Below, one piece after another: positions 36,662-44,295 of a DNA stretch of 64,000 bases. Source of the DNA: an uncultured Bacteroidales bacterium (lineage in GTDB: Bacteria; Bacteroidota; Bacteroidia; Bacteroidales; UBA11471); the NCBI GenBank assembly GCA_947589325.1, contig CANQAM010000001.1:62001-126000 (forward strand), written 5' to 3'. The notes below the pieces were generated by a model. It worked only from the letters and a program-made list of their open reading frames with translations. It was not told the origin of the DNA and searched no databases. Every line of letters begins with the position of its first letter. Position 1 is the first letter of the stretch. The position numbers and the translations under genes are program-made.

Positions 36662-38002
36662 TTATTTTCGCTCTCTTAAATAGCGTTTCAGCAGAAATGT
36701 CAAGAAATAGGGAAATGTATAAAACTGCCCATTGAAACCGATATTCTTATATCCCAATTTGATGCCGAAATCGATGTCTCCGTATTTGTCGCTCTCGATG
36801 AGTTTTTTGAGCGACGGCGTGGCTCCGTCGTTTGCTTTTACCTCTACCGGAATCAGGTTGCGGGCATCGCGGATAAAGAAATCCATTTCCAAAGCAGGGT
36901 TATCGTGTTTGTAATAATAGAGGTTATATCCCTGTTTTGCCAGCATATCGCCCACGATATTTTCGTATATGGCGCCTTTGTAGGCGCCGAAGTTCCGATT
37001 TGCCCGCAGGTCTTCCTGCGCTTCCTCGTCGAGCGATGCAATCAGCAGTCCGGTATCTTTGAAGTAGATTTTATACGATTTGGGGTCGTAATTGCCTTTC
37101 AGGGGCAGCGCCACCTCTGCCAGACAGTAGCACGGATTGATGATACCTGCCGAAGAAAGCCAGTCGATGATGCCGATGTAGTCGCGGTTACGGGCATTCA
37201 GGGCGACTTTCGATATTTGAAACCGTTTGTTCTCTTTGGCAAGAAACACCGAAATATGATTATATACATTTCTTATTTTTGCCTTGTCGAGACTTGCGGC
37301 ATATTTGGTAATATCTTCGTCGTAGTCGATAAGCAATTGTTTTTGAATGTTGAGTGTTCCCGAAAAATTTTTGTTGGCGATATAGGTTTTGACCACATCG
37401 GGCATTCCGCCCAGCACTATATACTCTTTGAAGATGCCGAAAAGGGTGTCGAGTTCCAACGCGGTAAAGGGTTGAAGGTCGAGCATATGGCGGTACATAT
37501 CTTCGATGAAGTCGTCGGAATAATTTTTTGCCCACAAAAATTCCTCGAAGTCCATCGAGTGCATCTCGAAATCTTCTTTGAAACCTACAGCATTCGATTC
37601 TATTTCATGGTAATTGATACCCATCAGCGAGCCGGAGCAGATGACATCGTAGCGCCCGTCGAGACTGAAAAATTTCAGGGCGGTGGCGCATGACGGACAC
37701 TCTTGCAGTTCGTCGAAAAAAAACAGCGTATCTCCGGGAATGAATGTGAAAGAGGGATTGAGCAGAGATATGTTTTTCAGAATGGTCTCTACTTCATAAC
37801 CATCGTCGAAGATGCTCCGGTATTTTTTCTGTTCTACAAAATTGATATAGATGAAACTTTTGTAGTTCGCGCGGGCGAATGCCGAAATGGAAACCGTTTT
37901 CCCGATTTGTCTGGCGCCTTTGATGATCAACGGCTTGTGGTCGGCTCGATTCTTCCATTCAACGAGTACGCTATCTATCTTTCTTCTAAGAAGTTTATCC
38001 AT
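36662..38002 (-). CDS. AAA-family ATPase, DUF4143-type, second of three
   Basis: 446 residues from ATG 38002; an upstream in-frame ATG at 38044 would add 14 residues without family character. Walker A is IIKGARQIGKTVSI (about residues 24-37), Walker B-like TLFFFDELQECP, and a sensor-like DVICSGSLMG. The C-terminal DUF4143 region has ALEMDFFIRDARNLIPVEVKA, a D...ExK pattern like that of restriction-type nucleases. It is a stand-alone gene. Role unknown; members have been suggested to act in stress or defence, without proof here. Confidence 0.9.
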   Translation of the reverse strand: MDKLLRRKIDSVLVEWKNRADHKPLIIKGARQIGKTVSISAFARANYKSFIYINFVEQKKYRSIFDDGYEVETILKNISLLNPSFTFIPGDTLFFFDELQECPSCATALKFFSLDGRYDVICSGSLMGINYHEIESNAVGFKEDFEMHSMDFEEFLWAKNYSDDFIEDMYRHMLDLQPFTALELDTLFGIFKEYIVLGGMPDVVKTYIANKNFSGTLNIQKQLLIDYDEDITKYAASLDKAKIRNVYNHISVFLAKENKRFQISKVALNARNRDYIGIIDWLSSAGIINPCYCLAEVALPLKGNYDPKSYKIYFKDTGLLIASLDEEAQEDLRANRNFGAYKGAIYENIVGDMLAKQGYNLYYYKHDNPALEMDFFIRDARNLIPVEVKANDGATPSLKKLIESDKYGDIDFGIKLGYKNIGFNGQFYTFPYFLTFLLKRYLRERK

Positions 38003-38141
38003 GATATTCACATTTTCGACGCTGTAAATATACTCATTTTTCACGGAATCGGAGCAAAATATCGCTAAAATTTCACAGAATCGGCATTTATTACGGGCGA
38101 TTTTTCACATTTTCCGTAAAAATGGGGCGCGTTACGAATAA

Positions 38142-38173
38142 AAAAACGCCACCCGACCGTCGGTCGGGTGGCG
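38142..38173 (-). terminator. terminator hairpin, repeat-copy 2 (38147-38173), after tyrA
   Basis: The same GCCACCCGACC / GGTCGGGTGGC hairpin as at 35398, extended by one CG pair, with AAAAAA on its left giving U on the minus strand. It would end the aromatic operon transcript 27 bases after the tyrA stop codon. Confidence 0.9.
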
Positions 38174-38199
38174 GAGTACAGGGAGTGTGCCGGCAGGGA

Positions 38200-38973
38200 T
38201 TATTTGATGTTTTCCCGCAGGCGGCTCAAATATTTTTTCATTTCCTCGCTGTCTTTTTCGCGAATGATTTTTTGCAGCGTGGCGAGCTGCTGCTGTATTT
38301 TCTCCAACTGTTCGGGCGTGTGCGGATTGAACAGGATTTCAATCACGAGGAAGTCGTCTTCCGAGAGCAGTCCGCGAGCGATGTTCATGTGTTTTTTGAA
38401 CGTCGTGCCCGGTGCGTCCTGATGTTTCATAATCGCGGCGAACACCATTGTCGAGGCAAACGGTATGGAGAGCGAGTAGGCGATGGTTTCGTCGTGTTCC
38501 TTGAACGTGTATTCGAAGATGTTGAGGTGCAGCCGGCTGTACAGGTCTCTGAAAAATACCTTTCCCAAGTGGTCGGATTCCGAAATGATAATCGTGTTTT
38601 CTTCGGAGAGTTTGTCGAGGTTGGCGAATGTGGGGCCGAACATCGGGTGTGTCGAAACGAACGGTCTGCCCGTTTTTTTGTAGAACTCCGGCAGCCCCGT
38701 TTTCACCGAAGCGATGTCGGAGATGATGCAGGTGGCGGGCAGGTGCGGCAGCACTCTCTCGAATGCCGGAATCGTGTATTTCAGGGTAACGGCGTTTATC
38801 AGCAGTTCGGGGCGGAAAGCCTCCACCTCGTCCATCGTCGTCATGCGCAGCGTGTTGAATGTGAATCGCAGGCGTTGAGGGTCGGTGTCGAATATCGCCA
38901 CTTCGTGTTCGAAACTCAGCACGTCGGCGAAGAACGAACCCATTTTTCCTGCGCCCAAAATCAAAATCTTCAT
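38200..38973 (-). CDS. tyrA: prephenate dehydrogenase, short form
   Basis: 257 residues. It oxidises prephenate to 4-hydroxyphenylpyruvate, the Tyr branch. The nucleotide-binding motif ILGAGKMGSFFADVL begins at residue 5, followed by IFDTDPQ. Other landmarks are ISDIASVKTGLPEFYKKTGRPFVSTHPMFGPTF, with the catalytic His region STHPMFGPT. The length shows no chorismate mutase or ACT domain; the mutase is on the neighbouring DAHP synthase. Last gene of the aromatic operon, starting 10 bases after the preceding stop. Confidence 0.93.
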   Translation of the reverse strand: MKILILGAGKMGSFFADVLSFEHEVAIFDTDPQRLRFTFNTLRMTTMDEVEAFRPELLINAVTLKYTIPAFERVLPHLPATCIISDIASVKTGLPEFYKKTGRPFVSTHPMFGPTFANLDKLSEENTIIISESDHLGKVFFRDLYSRLHLNIFEYTFKEHDETIAYSLSIPFASTMVFAAIMKHQDAPGTTFKKHMNIARGLLSEDDFLVIEILFNPHTPEQLEKIQQQLATLQKIIREKDSEEMKKYLSRLRENIK

Positions 38974-38983
38974 GGTGTTGCCG

Positions 38984-40060
38984 TTATTGGTTGATGATAA
39001 TCATTTGTTGTCTTACCGATTCCTCGTGAATAGCCGCCAGAACCGTTTTCATGAAATCGCCGTCCATTTCGAGTTCGACCGCCTGTTCTACGCGCTTGCT
39101 CAACAGTTCATCGTATCGGGCAGCCTGCCATACGGGCATTTCGTGTTCCTTTTTGTACACGCCTATTTCGCGGGCTACGCGCATACGTCGGGCGAGCAGT
39201 TCGAGCAGTTGGTTGTCGAGTTCGTCGATTTGGCGGCGCAGTTCGTTCAGGTTTTCCGTGCTTTGCGAAGTTTCGCGTATCACGAGCATATTCAAGATGT
39301 AGGAGAGGGTGTCGGGCGTAACCTGCTGCGAGGCGTCGCTCCATGCGCAGTCGGGGTTGCAGTGCGATTCCACGATGAGACCGTCGAAGCCCAAGTCCAT
39401 AGCCTGCTGGCAGAGCGGGGCGATGAGGTCGCGTTTGCCGCCGATGTGGCTGGGGTCGCAGAAAAGCGGTATGTAGGGGTAGCGCCGGCGAAATTCGATG
39501 GGGATATGCCATTGCGGCAGGTTGCGGTAGAGCCGTTTGTCGTATGAGCTGAAACCGCGATGGATAACGGCGATTTTGCGTATGCCGGCATTATAGATGC
39601 GTTCTACGGCGCCTATCCATAGTTCGAGGTCGGGATTCACCGGATTTTTTATCATCACGGGAATGTCGGCGCCTTTCAGGGCGTCGGCTATCTCCTGCAT
39701 GGCGAAGGGGTTGGCGGAGGTGCGTGCGCCTATCCACAGAATGTCGATGCCGTGTTTGAGCGCTTCGAGCACATGGTACTGGTTGGCGACTTCGGTGGCT
39801 ACGTACATACCCGTTTCCTCTTTCACCCGTTTGAGCCACGGCAGTCCGATGCTGCCCACGCCTTCGAATCCTCCGGGTTTGGTACGGGGTTTCCATATTC
39901 CGGCGCGGAATATTTTGATGCCTTGTGCTGCAAGCCCTTTGGCGGTTTCGAGCACCTGTTCTTCGGTCTCTGCGCTGCAAGGACCGGCAATGATAAGGGG
40001 TCGCTTGTTTTCGACACCTGCGAAGGTGAAGGGTTCCAAGTCTAAAACTTTGTCTGCCAT
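38984..40060 (-). CDS. bifunctional DAHP synthase / chorismate mutase type II
   Basis: 358 residues. The N-terminal domain (about 1-265) is DAHP synthase, joining phosphoenolpyruvate and erythrose 4-phosphate: RPLIIAGPCSAETEEQ, GIKIFRAGIWKPRTKPGGFEGVG, KNPVNPDLELWIGAVERI, DPSHIGGKRDLI, and VESHCNPDCAWSDA. A short linker leads to a C-terminal chorismate mutase helix bundle (about 272-355; LNELRRQIDELDNQLLELLARRMRVAREIGVYK). This fusion is known in Prevotella and relatives, where prephenate inhibits the synthase through the mutase domain. It shares the operon with pheA, an aminotransferase and tyrA. Confidence 0.96.
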   Translation of the reverse strand: MADKVLDLEPFTFAGVENKRPLIIAGPCSAETEEQVLETAKGLAAQGIKIFRAGIWKPRTKPGGFEGVGSIGLPWLKRVKEETGMYVATEVANQYHVLEALKHGIDILWIGARTSANPFAMQEIADALKGADIPVMIKNPVNPDLELWIGAVERIYNAGIRKIAVIHRGFSSYDKRLYRNLPQWHIPIEFRRRYPYIPLFCDPSHIGGKRDLIAPLCQQAMDLGFDGLIVESHCNPDCAWSDASQQVTPDTLSYILNMLVIRETSQSTENLNELRRQIDELDNQLLELLARRMRVAREIGVYKKEHEMPVWQAARYDELLSKRVEQAVELEMDGDFMKTVLAAIHEESVRQQMIIINQ

Positions 40061-40077
40061 ATTCTGATGTTTTTTAT

Positions 40078-41265
40078 TTATCGTATATGTTGTTTGATGC
40101 GTTCTAAGGCTTCCTGCAAGGCGGGCAGGTCGGCGCAGAGCGAAATGCGGATATAGCGTTCGCCTTGACTGCCGAATATCATTCCCGGCGTGATGAACAC
40201 GTGCGCTTCGTAAAGTACGCGGTCTGCCAGCGCAACACCGTTTTCAACGCTGTCGGGCACTTTCGCCCACAGAAACATGCCCCGCTGGTCGGGGTCGAAC
40301 GTGCAGCCTAAGGCTTTGACGATTTGTTCCGCCACGATGCGCCGCTCTTTATATACCGCATTGATGTCGCGGTACCACGATGCCGGCAGGGCGAGCGCCG
40401 TTACGGCCGCCTCCTGCATGGGGCGGAACGTGCCGCTGTCGATGTTGCTTTTCACCCGCAAGACCCATTCCACGAATTGACGGTTCGATGCCAGCATACC
40501 GATGCGCCAGCCCGGCATGTTGTGCGCTTTGCTCATGGAGTTCATTTCTATGCAGATGTCTTTCGCCCCTTCGACGGAGAGCAGGCTCAACGGCTTGTCG
40601 TTGAGTATGAAGCTGTACGGATTGTCGTTTACGATGACGATGCCGTGTCGGCGACCGAAGTCCACTAACTTTTCGAATAGCTCGCGCGAGGCGGGTGCGC
40701 CGGTCGGCATATTGGGGTAGTTCACCCACATGAGTTTCACGCCCGAAAGGTCGCTCCGCTCCAACGCCTCGAAGTCGGGCTGCCACTTGTTCTCCTCCCT
40801 CAGCTCGTAAGAAATGATGCGCGCCTCTGCCAGACGGCTCACCGACGTGTAGGTCGGGTATCCCGGATTGGGCACCAATACGCCGTCGCCCGGATTGAGG
40901 AATGCCAGCGATATATGCAGTATGCCCTCTTTCGAGCCGATAAGCGGCTGTATTTCGGTTTGCGGGTCGAGCGTTACGCCGTACCACTCTTTGTACCAGT
41001 CGGCAAAAGCCTTGCGCAACGCCGGTATGCCCACGTAGGGTTGATACCCGTGCGTGTTGTCTTTGCGGCTTTCGCGGCAGAGCGTTTCTATGGCGTCGTG
41101 GTGCGGCGGCTTGTCGGGACTGCCGATGCCCAGACTGATGACGTTCAGTCCGCGCGCGTTCATTTCCGCCACCTCTTTGAGTTTTTTCGAGAAGTAGTAT
41201 TCGCTGATCGTATTCACCCGATTGGCGGGCGCGACAGGGTTACAGGTTGTCTTTTGATTCGGCAT
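40078..41265 (-). CDS. class I/II pyridoxal-phosphate aminotransferase of the aromatic operon
   Basis: 395 residues. The PLP lysine lies in SMSKAHNMPGWRIG (about residue 245). Other fold I features: LGIGSPDKPPHHDAIE, GYQPYVGIPALRKAFADWY, GSKEGILHISLAFLNPGDGVLVPNPGYPTY, and VNYPNMPTGAPAS. The position between pheA and the DAHP synthase suggests transamination of phenylpyruvate and hydroxyphenylpyruvate, or possibly of prephenate. The family also includes LL-diaminopimelate aminotransferases, so the substrate is inferred. The start overlaps the pheA end by 26 bases, indicating translational coupling. Confidence 0.9.
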   Translation of the reverse strand: MPNQKTTCNPVAPANRVNTISEYYFSKKLKEVAEMNARGLNVISLGIGSPDKPPHHDAIETLCRESRKDNTHGYQPYVGIPALRKAFADWYKEWYGVTLDPQTEIQPLIGSKEGILHISLAFLNPGDGVLVPNPGYPTYTSVSRLAEARIISYELREENKWQPDFEALERSDLSGVKLMWVNYPNMPTGAPASRELFEKLVDFGRRHGIVIVNDNPYSFILNDKPLSLLSVEGAKDICIEMNSMSKAHNMPGWRIGMLASNRQFVEWVLRVKSNIDSGTFRPMQEAAVTALALPASWYRDINAVYKERRIVAEQIVKALGCTFDPDQRGMFLWAKVPDSVENGVALADRVLYEAHVFITPGMIFGSQGERYIRISLCADLPALQEALERIKQHIR

Positions 41266-42085
41266 ATTCTCCTAATATTTTAAGTTCTCCGATGAGCGGT
41301 CGTATGGCATTGATAGCCTGATGATACCGCGATATGTCGTCGAAAACCACGTCGATGTAGAACTGGTATTCCCACTCCCGTCCGATGATGGGGAGCGACT
41401 GTATTTTCGTCAGATTCATTTTGTAGAACGAGAGTATCGAAAGCACCTGCGAGAGGCTGCCTTCGGTGTGCGGCAGCGAGAACACGAGGCTTGCTTTGTT
41501 GCTCGGATTCTCTTTTTTGCGGTACTCTTCGGCGTGCCACCGGTCGGCGATTACCAAGAAGCGGGTGGAATTGTGTTTGTTGGTTTCGATGCCCTCCTGC
41601 AATATTTTCATGCCGTACATGGCGGCGACGTCTTTTCCGCAGATGGCGGCGTGTCCGCGCAGGTTTTGGTTGAAGATGTTTTCCGCGCTTTGGGCGGTAT
41701 CTTCGGTCTCCACCACTTTCATGCGCGGGTGTGCGTTGAGAAATTCGCGGCACTGCATCAGGGCAATCGGGTGGGAGTTTACTTCGGTGATGTCGTCCCA
41801 GTCGTCGTCGGGCAGGCACATAATCGAGTGCGAGATGTGCAGGCGGGCTTCGCCGATGATTTGAAATCCGCTTTCCCGCAGCAGTTCATGATTTTGCAGC
41901 AGGCTCCCCGCAATGGTGTTTTCTATGGCTACCAGACCGATGACGCTGTCGTCGTATTTGATGCTTTTGAAAACGTCTTCGAACGTGGCGCAGTAGAGCA
42001 CATCTATCTCCTCGCCGCTGAAATAGCGGTGGGCGGTGATGTCGTGGAACGAGCCTTTGCCTCCTTGTATGGCGATGCGTTTCAT
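41240..42085 (-). CDS. pheA: prephenate dehydratase
   Basis: 281 residues. It converts prephenate to phenylpyruvate, the Phe branch. The catalytic domain (about 1-185) has IQGGKGSFHDITAHRYF, LVAIENTIAGSLLQNHELL and the HNSTRFLVI motif containing the catalytic Thr. An ACT domain (about 198-280; SLVFSLPHTEGSLSQVLSILSFYKMNLTKIQSLPI) should bind Phe for feedback inhibition. It is the first structural gene of the operon, starting 18 bases after a T-rich terminator that belongs to the attenuator described for 42104-42232. Confidence 0.96.
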   Translation of the reverse strand: MKRIAIQGGKGSFHDITAHRYFSGEEIDVLYCATFEDVFKSIKYDDSVIGLVAIENTIAGSLLQNHELLRESGFQIIGEARLHISHSIMCLPDDDWDDITEVNSHPIALMQCREFLNAHPRMKVVETEDTAQSAENIFNQNLRGHAAICGKDVAAMYGMKILQEGIETNKHNSTRFLVIADRWHAEEYRKKENPSNKASLVFSLPHTEGSLSQVLSILSFYKMNLTKIQSLPIIGREWEYQFYIDVVFDDISRYHQAINAIRPLIGELKILGEYAESKDNL

Positions 42086-42103
42086 TTGTTTCTTGTTTAT
42101 ATC

Positions 42104-42135
42104 AAAAAAAATCCCGTCTTGTGAACGGGATTTTT
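42104..42135 (-). terminator. attenuator terminator hairpin before pheA
   Basis: On the minus strand AAAAATCCCGT (42135-42125) pairs with ACGGGATTTTT (42117-42107) around a 7-base loop, and the run of eight T (42111-42104) ends 18 bases before the pheA ATG. It lies upstream of pheA, so it must be passed by every operon transcript. Confidence 0.88.
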
Positions 42136-42174
42136 CTTTATTTTATCGAATGTGCAACCGCGCGAAATCCCGTT
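42124..42174 (-). promoter_or_regulatory. antiterminator pairing that competes with the pheA terminator
   Basis: Minus-strand AACGGGATTT (42174-42165) can form 10 pairs with AAATCCCGTT (42133-42124), the same segment that makes the 5' arm of the terminator. The two folds exclude each other. The 5' segment begins 1 base after the stop codon of the leader frame, so a ribosome parked at the stop would mask it. Confidence 0.8.
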
Positions 42175-42175
42175 T

Positions 42176-42232
42176 TTACTTTTTGGTAAAGTAAAAATAA
42201 AAGGAATATGCGTAGTTGAACATCTGTTTCAT
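42176..42232 (-). CDS. Phe/Tyr-rich leader peptide of the aromatic amino acid operon
   Basis: 18 codons, MKQMFNYAYSFYFYFTKK, then TAA; too short for a usual gene call. Four Phe and four Tyr occur in 18 residues, with FYFYF at positions 11-15, only three codons before the stop. The frame lies 27 bases after a consensus promoter and directly before mutually exclusive hairpins, matching leader peptides such as E. coli PheL in design. The ribosome would stall when charged tRNA-Phe or tRNA-Tyr is scarce and let the antiterminator form. An ATG at codon 4 is an alternative start. Translation has not been shown. Confidence 0.82.
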   Translation of the reverse strand: MKQMFNYAYSFYFYFTKK

Positions 42233-42238
42233 ATCGTT

Positions 42239-42255
42239 CTCGAAATTTTTTCGAG
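42239..42255 (-). promoter_or_regulatory. 5'-end hairpin of the aromatic operon transcript
   Basis: CTCGAAA and TTTCGAG pair around three bases, immediately after the promoter and 7 bases before the leader ATG. It may protect the transcript 5' end or affect access to the leader start. Confidence 0.5.
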
Positions 42256-42258
42256 GGA

Positions 42259-42289
42259 CAAAGATAAAGAGAAAAACGGGATTTGCAAA
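42259..42289 (-). promoter_or_regulatory. consensus promoter of the pheA-aminotransferase-DAHP synthase-tyrA operon
   Basis: On the minus strand: TTTG (42289-42286), 19 bases, TATCTTTG (42266-42259), an exact match to the Bacteroidota consensus. Expected transcript start near 42252. Confidence 0.85.
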
Positions 42290-42393
42290 ATATTTTCATC
42301 TTTTTTATCGAAAAGATAAGCGAAAAAATAATTTTTCCGAAAAAAGGAAAGCAAGCGGCTCGTTTTTGCGTATTCTTGTTCGGGTCGGCGGAG

Positions 42394-43269
42394 TTACCGT
42401 CGCCGTTCGTGCAGACACCGGTTTCGCAGCCACCCGAGCAGCATGGCGAGTATCGGCAGGCTGACGAGCCATATCCACACGCCGCCCGCTGTCGCCCAGT
42501 TGCGTATTTCCTCGCTTGCTGCCATATTTTCCGAAAAATAGGCGTCGAGCACGGCGAAGCTGTTGTTCAGGGCATGGGCTGCCACCGGCAGCCAGATGTT
42601 GCCCGACCACACTAACAGATACCCGAAGAACGCCCCGAGCAGCATACGCGGCACGAAGCCGTAGAATTGAAAATGTATGGCGCTGAACAGAAATGCGGCA
42701 ATCCACACGGCGGCGTGGCTGTTGCGCAGCTTTTCCAGCAGCAGCCGCTGCACGATGCCGCGAAACACGAACTCCTCGCCGATGCCGGTGAGTACGCCCA
42801 CGATAAGCAGCATCGCGAGCATATCGCCGACGGAGCCGAATTGCAGAATCTGCTGCGTCAGCGCCTGCGCCGCATCTTCCTGCGCCCGCAGCCACGATTC
42901 GAGGGCGGCAAGCGACTCGGGCAGCCGCACCGCCTCGTTCCATGCGATGATTCTCTCCATCGGCAGCGTGGCGGCGAGCAGCACGGCGAGCATACCGAGC
43001 AGGGAGGCGGCGCGGGGCATGCGGTCGGCGTGCAGATACCGCGCGGCGCTGCCGCCGAAAAACAGCGCGGCGCACCATGCCGGCACGATGAACAGGAACA
43101 GGTCTTGCGAAGCGAGGGCAAGACGCAGGGCGGCGATGCCGTCGAAAAGGGCGGTGTAGACAACGGAAAGGAGCATGGTCAGGCAAAGCCCCGCCAGCTC
43201 GAACAACAAAAAGACGCAGACCTTTACGGCAAACGAAGCATCGGAAAAGGTATGGAAAAAACGGTTCAT
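42394..43269 (-). CDS. CPBP-family intramembrane metalloprotease
   Basis: 291 residues from ATG 43269, which overlaps the menA stop as ATGA; the longer frame upstream is menA in another frame. Several hydrophobic helices are present. Family motifs are GIGEEFVFRGIVQRLL (motif 1, EExxxR) and FSAIHFQFYGFVPRMLLGAFFG (motif 2 with the His), then HALNNSFAVL (motif 3 with His and Asn). CPBP proteins include CAAX prenyl proteases and bacterial immunity or processing enzymes. The substrate is unknown; coupling to menA is positional. Confidence 0.9.
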   Translation of the reverse strand: MNRFFHTFSDASFAVKVCVFLLFELAGLCLTMLLSVVYTALFDGIAALRLALASQDLFLFIVPAWCAALFFGGSAARYLHADRMPRAASLLGMLAVLLAATLPMERIIAWNEAVRLPESLAALESWLRAQEDAAQALTQQILQFGSVGDMLAMLLIVGVLTGIGEEFVFRGIVQRLLLEKLRNSHAAVWIAAFLFSAIHFQFYGFVPRMLLGAFFGYLLVWSGNIWLPVAAHALNNSFAVLDAYFSENMAASEEIRNWATAGGVWIWLVSLPILAMLLGWLRNRCLHERRR

Positions 43270-44171
43270 AAGGTAAAGCGGAAAAAGGGTATGTCGAATG
43301 TCGCGAGCAGAAGCGCCGCTACGAGCAGCAGGGTAAATATCAGTTGGTTGCGGGCAGTCATGCCCAATACCTTGTTGAGTTCGCGTCCCGTGCGGGTCGA
43401 GAGGGCGTGGCAGCCTTTGAGGTGCAGCACCACGTAGACGTGCAGCAGCACGATGCCTGCCGCGCCGGCGGCAATCCATGCGTTTACCGTGAGCAGCAGG
43501 GCGGCGATGCCGTTGAGGTGGTAAACCGTGCGGGCGAAATGCCGACCGAACAGTACCACCGTCGTGTGTTTGCCGGCGGCTTTATCGTCTTCGTAATCGC
43601 GGTAATTATTGACAATCAATATATTGACGGACAGCAGCCCCATGGCTGCGCTGCAAAGGAACACGTCGAAGTCGAACGACAAGGCTTGCACGTAGTAGGT
43701 CAGGTTCACCGCCGCCAAGCCGAAAAACGTCCACACCGTAACATCGCCCAATCCGTGATACGAAAGCGGGTAAGGACCTGCCGAGTAAGCCAGTGCGGCA
43801 GCGGCGATGACGGCGCCGGCAGCGACGAGCCACCACCCCGCTGCCGGTATGAGCAGGCAGCCGGCGGCGCAGGCGATACCCAGTGTCGCCAGCGTGGCGG
43901 CGAGCATGGCGCGCGGCGAAATGTCGCCGGCGGTAACGGCGCGGCGCGGACCCACGCGGTCGGCGCGGTCGGCGCCCCGTTTGTAGTCGAAGTAGTCGTT
44001 CCCGAAGTTGGCAGCCACCTGCGCCGCGAGCGCGAAAAAGAAACAGATGGCGGCAGCCCCCCAGTCGGCTTTCCCCTGCGCCCACGCATACGCGGTGGCG
44101 GCAATGACCGGACACACGGAGGTCGGCAGCGTGCGGGGGCGGGCGGCTTCTATCCACACTTTCGTGTTCAT
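43266..44171 (-). CDS. menA: 1,4-dihydroxy-2-naphthoate prenyltransferase
   Basis: 301 residues from ATG 44171. It attaches the polyprenyl chain to dihydroxynaphthoate in the membrane step of menaquinone synthesis. UbiA-fold signs: WIEAARPRTLPTSVCPV at the start, the Asp-rich motif NFGNDYFDYKRGAD (about residues 50-63), a second motif near NILIVNNYRDYEDDKAAGKHTTVV, and about eight hydrophobic helices. It leads a two-gene minus-strand operon with the CPBP protease. Confidence 0.95.
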   Translation of the reverse strand: MNTKVWIEAARPRTLPTSVCPVIAATAYAWAQGKADWGAAAICFFFALAAQVAANFGNDYFDYKRGADRADRVGPRRAVTAGDISPRAMLAATLATLGIACAAGCLLIPAAGWWLVAAGAVIAAAALAYSAGPYPLSYHGLGDVTVWTFFGLAAVNLTYYVQALSFDFDVFLCSAAMGLLSVNILIVNNYRDYEDDKAAGKHTTVVLFGRHFARTVYHLNGIAALLLTVNAWIAAGAAGIVLLHVYVVLHLKGCHALSTRTGRELNKVLGMTARNQLIFTLLLVAALLLATFDIPFFRFTL

Positions 44172-44207
44172 GCGTTCTTTTATTTGGTCGAAATGCGAAA
44201 ATTTTTT

Positions 44208-44215
44208 CAAAAATA
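44208..44215 (-). promoter_or_regulatory. probable -7 box for menA
   Basis: Minus-strand TATTTTTG, 37 bases before the menA ATG. No clear -33 element. Confidence 0.45.
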
Positions 44216-44259
44216 CGGATTTGTGTCGAGACGGCAGAGGCAGTGCGAAAAAATTTTTC

Positions 44260-44267
44260 TACTTTTG
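44260..44267 (+). promoter_or_regulatory. probable -7 box for ribE
   Basis: TACTTTTG, 28 bases before the ribE start; the -33 element is not evident. Confidence 0.5.
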
Positions 44268-44295
44268 TTCCATTCAATATAAATATGGAATAAAA

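Noticed and set aside
42216..42615. Plus-strand open frames across the pheA promoter and end of the CPBP gene
   Set aside because: They overlap the consensus promoter and a real gene on the other strand, and have no conserved sequence.
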